Source: Pseudomonas sp. HAR-UPW-AIA-41 (lineage in GTDB: Bacteria > Pseudomonadota > Gammaproteobacteria > Pseudomonadales > Pseudomonadaceae). From it: 64,000 nucleotides of DNA. Positions 20,172 to 29,864 of this stretch are shown here, one piece after another; position 1 is the stretch's first letter, and every line of letters begins with the position of its first letter. The translations under genes were made by a program, and so were the position numbers. The stretch spans positions 124,001 through 188,000 of the forward strand of contig NZ_NSLB01000001.1 of NCBI RefSeq assembly GCF_002304225.1, read 5' to 3'. The notes beneath the pieces were generated by a model, which saw only the letters and a program-made list of their open reading frames with translations, was not told the DNA's origin and did not search any database.

Positions 20172-20990
20172 TCAGAAACGTGCGGGTACCAGCTTGAACG
20201 GGTAGGGCTTGGCCTTGACCTTGGGCTTGCCGCGCTTGGGCAGCTTGACCTTCTCGGCGGGCAGATCCTCGTAGGGCACCTGCTCCAGCAGATGATTGAG
20301 GATATTCAGGCGCACGCGTTTCTTGTCCTCGGAGTGGGCCATGAACCAGGGCGCCCAGCTGGTGTCGGTGGCGGCGAACATGGCATCGCGGGCTCTGGTG
20401 TAGTCGTCCCAGCGGGTGAACGACTTGACGTCCATGGGCGTGAGTTTCCAGGTCTTGCGGCCATCCTCGATACGGTCGCGCAGGCGCCGTTCCTGTTCTT
20501 CCTGGCTGACTTCCAGCCAGTACTTGATGAGGATGATGCCGGATTCGACCATGGCCTTTTCCACCAGGGGCACGCCCTTGAGGAACTTGTCGGCCTGTTC
20601 GTCAGTGCAAAAGCCCATGACCCGCTCGACGCCGGCGCGGTTGTACCAGCTGCGGTCGAAGATCACCACTTCACCGGCCGCCGGGAAATGCTGGATGTAG
20701 CGCTGCACGTACATCTGGCTCTTTTCCCGCTCGGTAGGCGCCGGCAGCGCGACCACACGGAACACACGCGGGCTGACCCGTTCGGTGAGCGCCTTGATGG
20801 TGCCGCCCTTGCCGGCCCCGTCACGCCCTTCGAAGACCACGATGACCTTCAGGCCCTTGGCCTGGACCCACTTCTGCAGTTTGACCAGCTCCACGTGCAG
20901 CCGCTTGAGTTCCTTCTCGTATGCCTTGCGGGACAGTTTCTCGCCGGTGGTTGCCTTGTCGGGCGTCGCGTCCTTATGCTGCTTGCTCAT
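20172..20990 (-). CDS. ppk2: Polyphosphate kinase 2 (PPK2 family)
   Basis: A 272-residue PPK2 enzyme that transfers phosphate between polyphosphate and nucleotides (ADP/GDP to ATP/GTP, class I type by length). It shows Walker A GRDGAGKGGTIKAL (~residues 55-68), Walker B FDRSWYNRAGVERVMGF (~110-126) and the lid region EEQERRLRDRIEDGRKTWKL. The start at 20990 (MSKQHKDATPDK) has GAGGA upstream. The C-terminus is Lys/Pro-rich. Encoded alone, divergent from mscS. Confidence 0.92.
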   Translation of the reverse strand: MSKQHKDATPDKATTGEKLSRKAYEKELKRLHVELVKLQKWVQAKGLKVIVVFEGRDGAGKGGTIKALTERVSPRVFRVVALPAPTEREKSQMYVQRYIQHFPAAGEVVIFDRSWYNRAGVERVMGFCTDEQADKFLKGVPLVEKAMVESGIILIKYWLEVSQEEQERRLRDRIEDGRKTWKLTPMDVKSFTRWDDYTRARDAMFAATDTSWAPWFMAHSEDKKRVRLNILNHLLEQVPYEDLPAEKVKLPKRGKPKVKAKPYPFKLVPARF

Positions 20991-21171
20991 TGCGTTGTCC
21001 TCGTATGGTTTGCAGATCCCTGGCATCAGGCCTGAGCTGCACGGTGCGGGTAAAAAACGTACTCTGCAAGAGTAGCGAGGCTCCGGAGCGTTTGACCATG
21101 CTCCAGATCACTGCAGGCAGTTTCTTCAGGGTGGATTGGCTTCTTTACGATCACTCAGCAGGAGCTTGACC

Positions 21172-22017
21172 ATGGAAGAAATCGGCCTCAACAACCTGTC
21201 TGTCGAGAAGGCGCAAAGCCTGATGGATCTGGGTATCCACTACGCCACCAGTTTCGGCGTGAAGATCCTCGCCGCCATTGCCTTCTGGGTAATCGGCCGC
21301 TGGCTGATCGGAACGGCGGTGAGCATGGTGCAGCGTTCGCTGGAGCGGCAGCAGGCCGATCCGACCGTGCTGCGCTACATCGGCTCGTTCATCACCGTAA
21401 CCCTCAATATCCTTCTGGTAATCGGCATCCTCGGTTATTTCGGGGTGCAGACCACCACCTTTGCCGCCCTGATCGCCGCCATCGGTGTGGCCATCGGCAT
21501 GGCCTGGTCGGGGCTGCTGGCCAACCTCGCGGCCGGCGGCTTCATCATCGTCCTGCGTCCGTTCAAGGTGGGGGATTTCATCAGCGCCGGCGGTGTCACC
21601 GGCACGGTCAAGGAGATCGGTCTGTTCGTCACCACCATCACCACCCCGGACAACGTGCTGACGCTGGTGGGCAACAACAAGATCTTTGCCGACAACATCC
21701 AGAACTACACCGCCACGGCGTTCCGTCGCGTCGATCTGACGGCTCAGCTGTCTGGCGCGGCCGACTACAAGGCGGCGATTGTCCTGCTCAAGGAGCGCAT
21801 CGCCCAGTTGCCCAATGTGCTGGCCGAACCGGCCGTGGACGTGGAAATCCTCGAGTTCAATCTGGTGGGGCCGGTGCTGGCGGTGCGTCCGTACTGCAAG
21901 CCCGAACATTACTGGCCGGTGTATTTCGCCACCAATCAGTTGCTCAAGGATGCGCTGGGCGGGGCTGCGTTCCCGGCGCCGATGGCGGCGCAGACGGTGA
22001 TCGTGCAGCAGAGCTGA
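21172..22017 (+). CDS. mscS: Small-conductance mechanosensitive channel MscS
   Basis: A 281-residue inner-membrane channel that opens under membrane tension at hypo-osmotic shock. Three transmembrane helices lie within residues ~22-130. The pore helix is Gly/Ala-rich (AALIAAIGVAIGMAWSGLLANLAAGGFIIVLRPFKVGD), followed by the beta domain and a C-terminal alpha/beta cage. The start at 21172 has AGGAG nine bases upstream. Length and architecture match E. coli MscS (286 residues). A terminator shared with the convergent LOG gene follows. Confidence 0.93.
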   Translation: MEEIGLNNLSVEKAQSLMDLGIHYATSFGVKILAAIAFWVIGRWLIGTAVSMVQRSLERQQADPTVLRYIGSFITVTLNILLVIGILGYFGVQTTTFAALIAAIGVAIGMAWSGLLANLAAGGFIIVLRPFKVGDFISAGGVTGTVKEIGLFVTTITTPDNVLTLVGNNKIFADNIQNYTATAFRRVDLTAQLSGAADYKAAIVLLKERIAQLPNVLAEPAVDVEILEFNLVGPVLAVRPYCKPEHYWPVYFATNQLLKDALGGAAFPAPMAAQTVIVQQS

Positions 22018-22036
22018 TGGCGTCAGGTGTAGCCAG

Positions 22037-22060
22037 ACGGGCGGCCAAGGCCGCCCGTTT
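22037..22060. terminator. Bidirectional terminator between mscS and LOG gene
   Basis: ACGGGCGGCC / GGCCGCCCGT hairpin with a T-run on the + side, between convergent genes. Confidence 0.7.
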
Positions 22061-22065
22061 GCGTA

Positions 22066-22653
22066 TCAGATCGGTTGCCGGGCATCCCATTTGGGCGTGA
22101 CCGAGCCCTGTTGCTGTTGCAGCAGATCCAGCAGCTGTGCCGGGTCTTCGGCCTGATGCAGCAGGCCGCGATGAGGCGGGCGGATGAAGCCGGCGCTGAC
22201 CGTCTGATCGAGAAAGGCGCTGAGGCCCCGGTAGAAACCGGCGACATCCAGCAGGCCGATGGGCTTGGTGTGATAACCGAGCTGGGCCCAGGTCCACACT
22301 TCGAACAGTTCTTCCAGGGTGCCGAGACCGCCGGGCAGGGCGATAAAGGCGTCGCTCAGTTCGGCCATGCGCGCCTTGCGCGCGTGCATGCCGTCCACCA
22401 CCTCCAGGCGCGTCAAGCCCTTGTGGCCGATTTCCGAGCGTTGCAGGCTCTGCGGGATGATGCCGGTCACCTCGCCGCCGGCGGCCAGCACGGCATCGGC
22501 CAGTTTGCCCATCAGGCCGACTTCGCCGCCGCCATAGATCAGGCGCAGGCCGCGTTCGGCCAGCGTTCTGCCGAGAGCCTCGGCTGCCTGCTGGTAGGCC
22601 GGGTCATGCCCCACACTGGCGCCGCAGAACACGCAGATCGATTGCAGGGGCAT
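22066..22653 (-). CDS. LOG family protein (cytokinin riboside monophosphate phosphoribohydrolase-like)
   Basis: A 195-residue Rossmann-fold protein of the TIGR00730 group. It has the N-terminal [50 protein letters not shown] and the signature [20 protein letters not shown] (PGGxGTxxE, ~residues 106-125). Such proteins release ribose 5-phosphate from nucleoside 5'-monophosphates; older annotations call them lysine decarboxylase. Encoded alone, convergent with mscS. Confidence 0.9.
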   Translation of the reverse strand: MPLQSICVFCGASVGHDPAYQQAAEALGRTLAERGLRLIYGGGEVGLMGKLADAVLAAGGEVTGIIPQSLQRSEIGHKGLTRLEVVDGMHARKARMAELSDAFIALPGGLGTLEELFEVWTWAQLGYHTKPIGLLDVAGFYRGLSAFLDQTVSAGFIRPPHRGLLHQAEDPAQLLDLLQQQQGSVTPKWDARQPI

Positions 22654-22679
22654 AGGCTTCTTGTTACCTCAAGTGCTTG

Positions 22680-22766
22680 TCAATGCACGCTGGACTCGCC
22701 GTCACAGCCGCTACAGGCGCAGGCGTAGGCTGCGAGCAGGCATTGCAGAACAGTGGGAATGAACAT
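22680..22766 (-). CDS. Candidate 28-residue Cys-rich small protein
   Basis: Reading MFIPTVLQCLLAAYACAC then SGCDGESSVH, with Cys at 9, 16, 18 and 21. A short hydrophobic N-terminus precedes the CxCxxC cluster. GGAG lies eight bases upstream of the ATG. It fills most of the gap between the LOG gene and the Sel1-type gene. Support is a good ribosome-binding site and an unusual cysteine pattern only, so it could be chance. Confidence 0.35.
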   Translation of the reverse strand: MFIPTVLQCLLAAYACACSGCDGESSVH

Positions 22767-22850
22767 GGCGCTGACTCCATGGGAGGGACAGGCTTAAGCC
22801 TAGTCGAGCCAGAGAGTGCGCGTGGTTGATTGTCTCGATCAGCGCAATAG

Positions 22851-23399
22851 TCAGGGTTTGACGCTGAAATCCGGCGCGCTGCCCGGGTTCTGGATGTCCT
22901 GCAGGTAGTTGCGGAAAATCTGGCTGAGCACCTGATTGGCGGCCTGCAGCTCTTCGCGGCTCATCTGCTGGGCCAACTGGTCAGCGCTGTCCATGGCTTC
23001 TTCGGCGCCGTTGATGGACGCCATCTTCAGCACGATGAAAGCCTGCACGCGGTTGGCCGGGACGCCTTCGCCGCGGGCGAACATCAGGCCCAGACGCCAC
23101 TGGGCCTGAGCATGGCCCTGAAGGGAGGCCTGCTCGAACCAGGCCAGCGCCCGGGGCAGGTCCTGCGCGGTGAGCTGGCCATTGTAGTAATACTCGCCCA
23201 GTTCGAACTGGGCCTTGCTGTCGCCGCTTTTGGCATAGGCCTCGCAAGCGGCGAGCGCCTCGCCGCGCTGCTCAGCCTCGGTATTCAGGGTGCAGCGGCC
23301 GAGCGCCGGCACCAGCAGCGAATTGCCTTCGGCCAGTAGCAGGCTTGGCGAGAGTGTCAGGGCCACCCCGATCAACAGGGCGCGGCAGGTGCCGTTCAT
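22851..23399 (-). CDS. Periplasmic Sel1/TPR-repeat protein
   Basis: A 182-residue protein with a signal peptide (MNGTCRALLIGVALTLSPSLLLA) and two or three Sel1-like repeats (AQFELGEYYYNGQLTAQDLPRALAWFEQASLQGHAQAQWRLGLMFARGEGV, ~residues 60-112). It probably binds partner proteins in the periplasm; no enzymatic motif is seen. The ATG at 23399 was chosen because upstream in-frame codons give no signal peptide. A gene of this type sits next to hemL in Pseudomonas. Confidence 0.8.
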   Translation of the reverse strand: MNGTCRALLIGVALTLSPSLLLAEGNSLLVPALGRCTLNTEAEQRGEALAACEAYAKSGDSKAQFELGEYYYNGQLTAQDLPRALAWFEQASLQGHAQAQWRLGLMFARGEGVPANRVQAFIVLKMASINGAEEAMDSADQLAQQMSREELQAANQVLSQIFRNYLQDIQNPGSAPDFSVKP

Positions 23400-23475
23400 G
23401 GGCGGTTCCGTCTGATTCGGCCGGTCGGCCGCAACTGCCGTCATTATGGAGCAGTGCGGGCGACCGGACCAAGCA

Positions 23476-24759
23476 TCACTTGAGCTGGGCGAAGGCGCGC
23501 TCGGCGGCATCCAGCGTCAGCTTCAGCTCGGCATCGCCGTGGGCAATGGAGGTGAAACCGGCCTCGAAGGCGCTCGGTGCCAGGTACACGCCGCCTTCCA
23601 GCATCAGGTGGAAGAACTTTTTGAAGCGCTCGGCATCGCTGGCCATCACGTCATCGAAGGTGACGATATCGGCCGCTTCGCTGAAGTACAGACCGAACAT
23701 GCCACCGGCCTGGGTGGTGACGAAGGGGATGCCGGCGGCATCGGCGCGCTCCTTGAGACCGGCCAGCAGGCGGGTGGTGTAGTCGGAGAGTTCGGCGTGG
23801 AAGCCCGGGCGGCTGATCAGCTTGAGGGTGGTCAGGCCAGCGGCCATGGCCAGCGGGTTACCGGACAGGGTGCCGGCCTGGTAGACCGGGCCGAGCGGAG
23901 CGATGCAGCCCATGATCGCGCGCTTGCCACCGAAGCAGCCGACCGGCATGCCGCCGCCGACGATCTTGCCGAAGGTCGACAGGTCCGGGGTGACGCCGTA
24001 GTGCGCCTGGGCGCCGCCCAGGGCAACGCGGAAACCGGTCATCACTTCGTCGAAAATCAGTACTACACCGTGCTTGTCGCACTGCTCGCGCAGGCCTTCG
24101 AGGAAGCCCGGCGCCGGCGGCACGCAGTTCATGTTGCCGGCCACCGGTTCGACGATGATGCAGGCCACGCTCTGGCCGACTTCGGCCAGGGTCTTCTCGA
24201 CGGCGGCGATGTCGTTATAGGGCAGTGTCAGGGTGTGCTTGGCAAAATCTGCCGGCACGCCGGCCGAGCTCGGTACGCCCTGGGTCAGCAGGCCGGAACC
24301 GGCTTTGACCAGCAGGCTGTCGGAGTGGCCGTGGTAGCAGCCTTCGAACTTGATGATGGCGTCGCGGCCGGTGTAACCACGGGCCAGGCGGATGGCGCTC
24401 ATGGTGGCCTCGGTGCCGGAGCTGACCATGCGTACCATCTCCATGGACGGCACGATGCTGCAGACGAGGTCCGCCATCTCGGTTTCCATGGCGGTCGGCG
24501 CGCCGTAGGACAGGCCGTGCTGCAGCTGGTTGCGTACCGCATCAAGCACGTCCGGGTGGGCGTGGCCGAGGATCATCGGGCCCCAGGAGCCGACGTAGTC
24601 GACATAGCGCTTGTCGTCCTCGTCGATCACATAGGCGCCTTCGGCGTGCTTGAAGAACAGCGGCGTGCCGCCAACGCTCCTGAAGGCGCGTACCGGCGAG
24701 TTGACGCCGCCGGGGATGTGCTTCTGGGCATTGGCAAACAGGGTTTCGGAACGGGACAT
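23476..24759 (-). CDS. hemL: Glutamate-1-semialdehyde 2,1-aminomutase
   Basis: A 427-residue class III PLP aminotransferase fold that converts glutamate-1-semialdehyde to 5-aminolevulinate in the C5 haem pathway. It has [33 protein letters not shown] and the PLP lysine in [18 protein letters not shown] (~residues 262-279). Length is typical. The start at 24759 follows the thiE remnant by 17 bases; thiE-hemL is the normal Pseudomonas order, so hemL may rely on transcription from that side. Confidence 0.95.
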   Translation of the reverse strand: MSRSETLFANAQKHIPGGVNSPVRAFRSVGGTPLFFKHAEGAYVIDEDDKRYVDYVGSWGPMILGHAHPDVLDAVRNQLQHGLSYGAPTAMETEMADLVCSIVPSMEMVRMVSSGTEATMSAIRLARGYTGRDAIIKFEGCYHGHSDSLLVKAGSGLLTQGVPSSAGVPADFAKHTLTLPYNDIAAVEKTLAEVGQSVACIIVEPVAGNMNCVPPAPGFLEGLREQCDKHGVVLIFDEVMTGFRVALGGAQAHYGVTPDLSTFGKIVGGGMPVGCFGGKRAIMGCIAPLGPVYQAGTLSGNPLAMAAGLTTLKLISRPGFHAELSDYTTRLLAGLKERADAAGIPFVTTQAGGMFGLYFSEAADIVTFDDVMASDAERFKKFFHLMLEGGVYLAPSAFEAGFTSIAHGDAELKLTLDAAERAFAQLK

Positions 24760-24776
24760 GGAAGCTCTCTCTCGAA

Positions 24777-25150
24777 TCAGGATGAGGGGAACAGCGCGCT
24801 GAAGGCGCGCGCGCGCCTCTCCACTTCGGCAGCGGAGGGGGCAGAAAACAGGGCGTGGACCACGGCCAGCAGATCGGCGCCGGCGCGGATCAACTGGCCG
24901 GCGTTATTCAGGTCGATGCCGCCGATGGCCACCAGCGGCAGATTGAACTGGGCGCGGGCCTGACTCAGCAGTTCGATGCTGGCGGCAGGCGCGCCGGGTT
25001 TGGTCTGCGAATTGAAGAAACGGCCGAAGGCCAGGTAGCTGGCGCCTTCGCTGCTGGCGCTGGCCGCCAGCTCAAGCTGGGCGTGGCAGGTGGCTCCGAT
25101 GATCGCCTTGCGGCCCAGCAGGGCGCGGGCGCGGCCAGCGAGCCGTCGCT
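24777..25150 (-). pseudogene. thiE: ThiE (thiamine-phosphate synthase) 3' half, truncated at a junction
   Basis: The C-terminal ~120 residues of ThiE are plain: [36 protein letters not shown] (phosphate-binding loop), [29 protein letters not shown]. The N-terminal half with the HMP-PP-binding Gln/Lys and Asp residues is missing. Upstream the homology continues for only about 8 residues (SDGSLAA) and in a different frame, consistent with one lost base near 25130. Beyond ~25150-25170 the sequence belongs to an unrelated gene. The remnant cannot be active. It sits just before hemL, its normal neighbour. Confidence 0.88.
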
Positions 25151-25154
25151 CTTT

Positions 25155-25818
25155 CCACCGGCAGTAGGCGAGCCAGATCTGCAAAAGGAGCGAGGGCTGC
25201 GAACAGGCGTGGGCATTCGCCTTCGGCCAGATGAAACGGATTGCTAAGAGCCAACAGCAGCATCTGTTGGTAAATGCCGCGCAAGGTGCAAGCCGGGATA
25301 GGCTGGAAGGCTGCCGCAACGTGCTCGTCCAGGCACTGTTGGTGCTCGCCGATCCAGTAGAGCAGGTGGCTATCCAGCCAAAGGCCACGGGGCGGCTCCT
25401 GATACAGCTGGTAGTGGCGCATCACGCACTGGGCAAGGAAGTGCTGGGCCATATACAAGCACCAGGCCAGGTGAGGCTTAGAGGGTGTGCGCCCTTGTAG
25501 TATCTGCAGTAGCAGGCGTTTGAACCCGGTTGCCAGCTCATGACAGAGGCGCAGAAACAGAAGTGGCGGTGGGTTGCCATCCTGATAGGCGCTGGCGTAA
25601 TGACGGTACTCATCACTGAAGTTTTGCAGCACTCGCTGTCTTTCCAGTAAGGTCAGCGCGCTGCGGTTGAGGCGGAACAACAGCTCCAGGACTTCGCGCA
25701 ATGCGGCGTCCTGGGCCTGGCCGCGAGCCTGCAGCAGGCAGGCTGGCAAAGTCGCCAGCGGCAAGGCGTTTTCTTCCAGTATGTCCGGCACTTCCAGGCG
25801 CAGGGCATCCAGGGTCAT
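25155..25818 (-). pseudogene. Unidentified helical protein, 3' part lost at the thiE junction
   Basis: From the ATG at 25818 about 220 residues of believable coding sequence are seen, mainly alpha-helical with many Leu, Ala, Arg and Gln ([56 protein letters not shown]). After LARLLPV (~25165) the frame runs out of frame over thiE DNA and stops at 25072, so the true C-terminus is missing. No signal peptide or enzyme motif. I do not recognise it with confidence; similar N-terminal regions occur in larger pseudomonad cytoplasmic proteins, possibly linked to PilZ domains, but this is from memory and weak. Divergent from the thioredoxin gene. Confidence 0.6.
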
Positions 25819-25848
25819 AACCACCCCGCTTCAACGAGGAATAAAGGC

Positions 25849-26310
25849 ATGCGAAAGCAGCTCCAGACTATCGTGATGATCGCAGGCAGCTTCTGGCTGA
25901 CGGCGTGCAGTGAGGACTATGGTACTGACCAGCATGGCCGAATGGTATCTGCAGCACAACTGCAAGATCGCTGGTTGGTCATCAATTACTGGGCCGAGTG
26001 GTGCGGGCCGTGCCGTAAGGAAGTGCCTGAGTTGAACCAACTGGCTGCTGGTCGTCCTGATCTGGCCGTTCTCGGTGTCAACTACGACGGTTTGCAGGGC
26101 GAGGAGTTGCTCAAGGCGTCCGAGCAGTTGGGCATACGCTACAGCGTGCTTTCAATGGATCCAGCCGAGCGCTTGAAGTTGCCGCGAAGTGATGCATTGC
26201 CCTCGACCTATCTGATCGACCCGCAGGGGCGTGTGCGCGATCAGTTACTGGGTGAGCAGACCTCCGCGGGATTGCAGGCGCGACTGGCGCAGTTGCAGCA
26301 AGAGGAGTGA
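25849..26310 (+). CDS. TlpA/ResA-like thioredoxin-fold lipoprotein
   Basis: A 153-residue protein with a lipoprotein signal peptide (lipobox LTAC, Cys20) and a thioredoxin fold with active site WCGPC (INYWAEWCGPCRKEVPELNQ, ~residues 45-64) and the cis-Pro segment ALPSTYLIDPQG. It should act as a membrane-anchored periplasmic reductase or peroxiredoxin-like thiol protein. The acylphosphatase gene starts 5 bases after its stop, so the two form an operon, as at the P. aeruginosa PA0953-PA0954 locus (from memory). Confidence 0.88.
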   Translation: MRKQLQTIVMIAGSFWLTACSEDYGTDQHGRMVSAAQLQDRWLVINYWAEWCGPCRKEVPELNQLAAGRPDLAVLGVNYDGLQGEELLKASEQLGIRYSVLSMDPAERLKLPRSDALPSTYLIDPQGRVRDQLLGEQTSAGLQARLAQLQQEE

Positions 26311-26315
26311 CAGCA

Positions 26316-26591
26316 ATGACCAGACAGTGCCGGCATGCCTACGTCAGCGGCAAGGTGCAGGGTGTGTACTTCCGCCAGGCAACCCAAGAACAGGCCGATG
26401 CGCTGGATCTGGATGGCTGGGTGCGCAATCTGGCCGATGGTCGGGTTGAGGTGTTGTTCGAGGGCGAGGCCGAGGCCGTAGAGCGCCTGCAGCACTGGTT
26501 GCAGCAAGGGCCGCAACAGGCGGAAGTCAGTGGGCTGGAGGTCAGCGAGGCGCCGCTGCAGGGGATTGCCGGTTTCATCGTGCGTCGCTAA
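26316..26591 (+). CDS. acyP: Acylphosphatase
   Basis: A 91-residue enzyme hydrolysing acyl phosphates. The signature GKVQGVYFRQATQEQA (catalytic Arg in VYFR, ~residues 14-25) and GWVRNLADGRVEVLFEGEAEAVERL (catalytic Asn in RNLADG) are both present. The ATG at 26316 is preferred to the in-frame GTG at 26307 because GAGGAG lies nine bases upstream. Second gene of a two-gene operon. Confidence 0.93.
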   Translation: MTRQCRHAYVSGKVQGVYFRQATQEQADALDLDGWVRNLADGRVEVLFEGEAEAVERLQHWLQQGPQQAEVSGLEVSEAPLQGIAGFIVRR

Positions 26592-26599
26592 ACGCTGAG

Positions 26600-27556
26600 C
26601 TACTCGGCTCCGGGGTCAGCGGCCAGTCGGCCTGCCTTCTTGAGCAGCAGGTCGAGAAACTCTTTCTGCAGCTCGGGATCATTGCGCGTCAGCTCGATCA
26701 GGCTTTGTTCCAGCTCGCTGGCTTCCTCTTCCAGCCCGAGTTGGGACAGGCGCTGAACCCGGTGCACCCAGCGCTCGACGTCATCATCTTCCAGGTCGTC
26801 ATAAATCAGCGCATGGGCTTCCTGCAGCTTACCGCGCAGGTTACGACTGACCAGCAGGCTGGCCTCGCTGTGGCTGCCATCTTCTGGCGCTTCCACACGC
26901 AATGTCAGCTTGCCGATGCGGCTGGCGTCCTGTTCGGCAAAGGGGCCGTCGAGCAGATTGAGATGCAGGATGCCCCTGCGGTCGGTGGTCAGCTCGAAGG
27001 ACTGTTTGCCGGCACTGACCTGCACCGGGCGTTCTGCCCAGGGCAGGGTGGTGTATTCGGTGCGTTGGTCGAGACGCTTGTCGCTGAGCAGCGCCAGGTT
27101 CTGTTCGGCGCGACCGTTGGACTCGACGTTCATCGCCGGATTAAGTCCGGCAAAGCCGTATTCGATCCAGCCACGGGTAGCGCTTTCCGGCACATTGCCG
27201 AGCAATACCACGTTCAGAACGTTGGCGCCGACCCCGGCAACCACGGCCACGGCCCCCAGCGGTACCTCATACAGCTCGCGCCAGGCCTGATAGGGCGTGT
27301 AGCGGTCGTAACGGCGGGTGACCTCGTAGTCGGTGACGGCAAAGGTCTTCTGTTCCTGTATACGGATGCGCCGTTGTGGCAGCTCCAGCGTGGCTGGTTC
27401 GCCCACGTCGATGCTCAGGCTGTGTTCAAGCAGCTTGCGCTCGCTGCGTGCCTCCTGATCGCTGCGTTGCGGCAACTGGTTGGCGCAGCCGCTGAGGAGA
27501 AGGCTGCCACCCAGGGTGGCAGCAGCTGTCAGGCGGAGGAGGCAGCGAGTGGGCAT
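26600..27556 (-). CDS. Conserved outer-envelope lipoprotein of unknown function
   Basis: A 318-residue protein with a lipobox (GGSLLLSGC, Cys ~24) and no enzyme motif I recognise. One hydrophobic stretch (VPLGAVAVVAGVGANVLNVVLLGNVP, ~residues 100-125) may be a membrane helix. The rest looks like beta-rich and then helical, acidic sequence (LEEEASELEQSLIEL). It follows proS by 5 bases on the same strand and is probably co-transcribed. The position matches PA0955 of P. aeruginosa, which I recall as hypothetical. Confidence 0.75.
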   Translation of the reverse strand: MPTRCLLRLTAAATLGGSLLLSGCANQLPQRSDQEARSERKLLEHSLSIDVGEPATLELPQRRIRIQEQKTFAVTDYEVTRRYDRYTPYQAWRELYEVPLGAVAVVAGVGANVLNVVLLGNVPESATRGWIEYGFAGLNPAMNVESNGRAEQNLALLSDKRLDQRTEYTTLPWAERPVQVSAGKQSFELTTDRRGILHLNLLDGPFAEQDASRIGKLTLRVEAPEDGSHSEASLLVSRNLRGKLQEAHALIYDDLEDDDVERWVHRVQRLSQLGLEEEASELEQSLIELTRNDPELQKEFLDLLLKKAGRLAADPGAE

Positions 27557-27561
27557 GGCGA

Positions 27562-29274
27562 TCAGCAGGTCTGTTGGGCCAGGAAGTCGAGAATGTCACC
27601 GATGGCGATGTTCTGGTTCTCGCCAGCGCGACGGTTCTTGTACTCAAGGGTACCTTCACCGAGGCCGCGCTCGCTGACCACGATGCGGTGCGGAATGCCG
27701 ATCAGTTCCATATCGGCAAACTTCACGCCGGGGCTGGTTTTCTTGTCACGGTCATCCAGCAGCACTTCGTAGCCGGCGGCGGTCAGGTCGGCGTACAGCT
27801 TGTCGGTAGCGGCCTTGACCTGCTCGTTCTCGTACTTCATCGGCACCAGTGCGATCTGGAACGGAGCCAGGGCCTTGGGCCAGAGGATGCCGCGCTCGTC
27901 GTAGTTCTGCTCGATGGCAGCGGCCACTACGCGCGACACGCCGATGCCATAGCAGCCCATGGTCAGGATCACCGGCTTGCCGATCTCGTTGAGAACCGAC
28001 AGGTTCAGCGCCTGGCTGTACTTGGTACCGAGCTGGAAGATGTGGCCGACTTCGATGCCGCGCTTGATCACCAGGGTACCCTGACCATCCGGGCTGGGGT
28101 CGCCGGCGACCACGTTGCGCAGGTCGGCAACCGCCGGCAGCGGCAGGTCGCGCTCCCAGTTCAGGCCGAAGTAGTGCTTGTCGTCGATGTTGGCGCCGGC
28201 AGCGAAGTCGCTCATCAGAGCGACGCTGCGGTCGATCACGCAGCTGAACGGCAGATTCAGCGGGCCCAGCGAGCCGGGGCCGGCGCCAATGGCAGCGCGA
28301 ATCTCGGTTTCCGAAGCGAACACCAGCGGGCTGGCGACCAGCTCATGGTTGGCGGCCTTGATCTCGTTGAGTTCGTGGTCGCCGCGCACGATCAGGGCGA
28401 TCAGCTTGCCTTCCTCGGCGGCGTGAACCACCAGGGTCTTCACGCTCTTCTCGATGGCGATGCCGAACTGGCTGACCAGTTCCTCGATGGTTTTGGCATT
28501 CGGTGTGTCGACCAGACGCAGTTCTTCGGTGGCCGCGCCACGCACGGTTTCCCGTGGAATCGCTTCGGCCTTCTCGATGTTGGCGGCATAGTCGGAGGTG
28601 TCACTGAACGCGATATCGTCTTCGCCGGATTCGGCCAGCACATGGAACTCGTGGGAGCCTGTGCCGCCGATGGAGCCGGTATCGGCCTGCACGGGACGGA
28701 AGTTCAGGCCCAGGCGGGTGAATACGTTGCAGTAGGCCTGGTGCATGCGGTCATAGGTTTCCTGCAGGGAAGCCTGGTCCAGATGGAAGGAGTAGGCGTC
28801 CTTCATGATGAACTCGCGACCGCGCATCAGGCCAAAGCGCGGACGGATTTCGTCGCGGAACTTGGTCTGGATCTGGTACAGGTTCATCGGCAGCTGCTTG
28901 TAGCTGTTCAGCTCGTTGCGGGCCAGATCGGTGATGACTTCCTCGTGGGTCGGGCCGGCGCAGAACTCGCGACCATGACGGTCCTTCAGACGCAGCAGCT
29001 CGGGGCCGTACTGTTCCCAGCGACCGGACTCCTGCCACAGCTCAGCGGGCTGGACCAGCGGCATCAGCACTTCCAGAGCGCCGGCGGCATTCATTTCTTC
29101 GCGTACGATGGCTTCGACCTTGCGCAGCACGCGCAGGCCCATGGGCAGCCAGGTATAGAGGCCCGAGGCGAGCTTGCGGATCATGCCGGCACGCAGCAGC
29201 AGCTGGTGACTGATCACCACGGCATCGGACGGGGTTTCTTTGAGGGTCGAGAGCAGGTACTGACTGGTACGCAT
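27562..29274 (-). CDS. proS: Prolyl-tRNA synthetase
   Basis: A 570-residue class II synthetase of the bacterial type with the editing insertion. It starts [18 protein letters not shown] and has [27 protein letters not shown], motif 2 ([26 protein letters not shown]), the INS editing domain (~residues 220-400) and motif 3 with the anticodon-binding domain ([24 protein letters not shown]). The start at 29274 was chosen by family alignment. It charges tRNA-Pro and edits mischarged Ala. Upstream lies the divergent thioesterase. Confidence 0.97.
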   Translation of the reverse strand: MRTSQYLLSTLKETPSDAVVISHQLLLRAGMIRKLASGLYTWLPMGLRVLRKVEAIVREEMNAAGALEVLMPLVQPAELWQESGRWEQYGPELLRLKDRHGREFCAGPTHEEVITDLARNELNSYKQLPMNLYQIQTKFRDEIRPRFGLMRGREFIMKDAYSFHLDQASLQETYDRMHQAYCNVFTRLGLNFRPVQADTGSIGGTGSHEFHVLAESGEDDIAFSDTSDYAANIEKAEAIPRETVRGAATEELRLVDTPNAKTIEELVSQFGIAIEKSVKTLVVHAAEEGKLIALIVRGDHELNEIKAANHELVASPLVFASETEIRAAIGAGPGSLGPLNLPFSCVIDRSVALMSDFAAGANIDDKHYFGLNWERDLPLPAVADLRNVVAGDPSPDGQGTLVIKRGIEVGHIFQLGTKYSQALNLSVLNEIGKPVILTMGCYGIGVSRVVAAAIEQNYDERGILWPKALAPFQIALVPMKYENEQVKAATDKLYADLTAAGYEVLLDDRDKKTSPGVKFADMELIGIPHRIVVSERGLGEGTLEYKNRRAGENQNIAIGDILDFLAQQTC

Positions 29275-29378
29275 GTTTGGCCGTTCTGTCGGTTGCGATA
29301 GGCGGGAGGTGCCCGGCATTGTACGGCGCCCGGGCCCCTGACGTACAGGCGGGCCCGCTGAAACGGAGAGCTGTGGAA

Positions 29379-29795
29379 ATGTCGGTGTTGACTGCTGAGC
29401 AGGTGCAGGGGCTGATTCGTCTGGGCGTGCCCATGGCCGAGGATATCGACCTGTGCATCGATCATCTGGATGCCGAGCGGGCCATCGCGCGCGTGCCCTT
29501 CCACGGCAAGCTAGTCAGGCCGGGCGGCACGCTGTCCGGGCCGACCATCATGGCGCTGGCCGATGCGGCCATGTATGCCGTTGTGCTGGGGCGGCTAGGA
29601 CGAGTTGAAATGGCCGTGACCTCGAACCTGAATATCAACTTCCTGAGCAAGCCAAAAGCAGTGGATCTGATTGCCGAGGCGCGGATTCTGAGGCTGTCCA
29701 AGCGACAGGCAGTGTGTGAGGTGGAGCTGTATTCGCTGGGCGGTGGGGATGATCTGGTGGCACATGTGACAGGCACATACGCTTTGCCGCTTTAA
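29379..29795 (+). CDS. Hotdog-fold acyl-CoA thioesterase (PaaI-like)
   Basis: A 138-residue protein beginning [22 protein letters not shown]. The hotdog-fold signature [24 protein letters not shown] (~residues 48-71) contains the Asp expected in PaaI-type enzymes, followed by [25 protein letters not shown]. It would hydrolyse an acyl-CoA thioester; substrate unknown. The start could also be the GTG at 29373. Divergent from proS; ends in a terminator shared with the oprD-like gene. Confidence 0.85.
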   Translation: MSVLTAEQVQGLIRLGVPMAEDIDLCIDHLDAERAIARVPFHGKLVRPGGTLSGPTIMALADAAMYAVVLGRLGRVEMAVTSNLNINFLSKPKAVDLIAEARILRLSKRQAVCEVELYSLGGGDDLVAHVTGTYALPL

Positions 29796-29811
29796 GCTTT
29801 TCGGCAGGCAA

Positions 29812-29840
29812 AAAGAAACCCGGCCTAGGCCGGGTTTCTT
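29812..29840. terminator. Bidirectional terminator between thioesterase and porin genes
   Basis: GAAACCCGGCC / GGCCGGGTTTC hairpin, A-run on one side and TTC-rich on the other, between convergent genes. Confidence 0.75.
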
Positions 29841-29864
29841 CGATCAGGCGTAAACCTGCAGGAC

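Noticed and set aside
24777..25388. A single 203-residue protein formed by an upstream stretch plus the ThiE C-terminus
   Set aside because: The first ~85 residues are the wrong frame of the neighbouring gene (Cys/Trp/Ser-rich nonsense), so this is not a real fusion protein.
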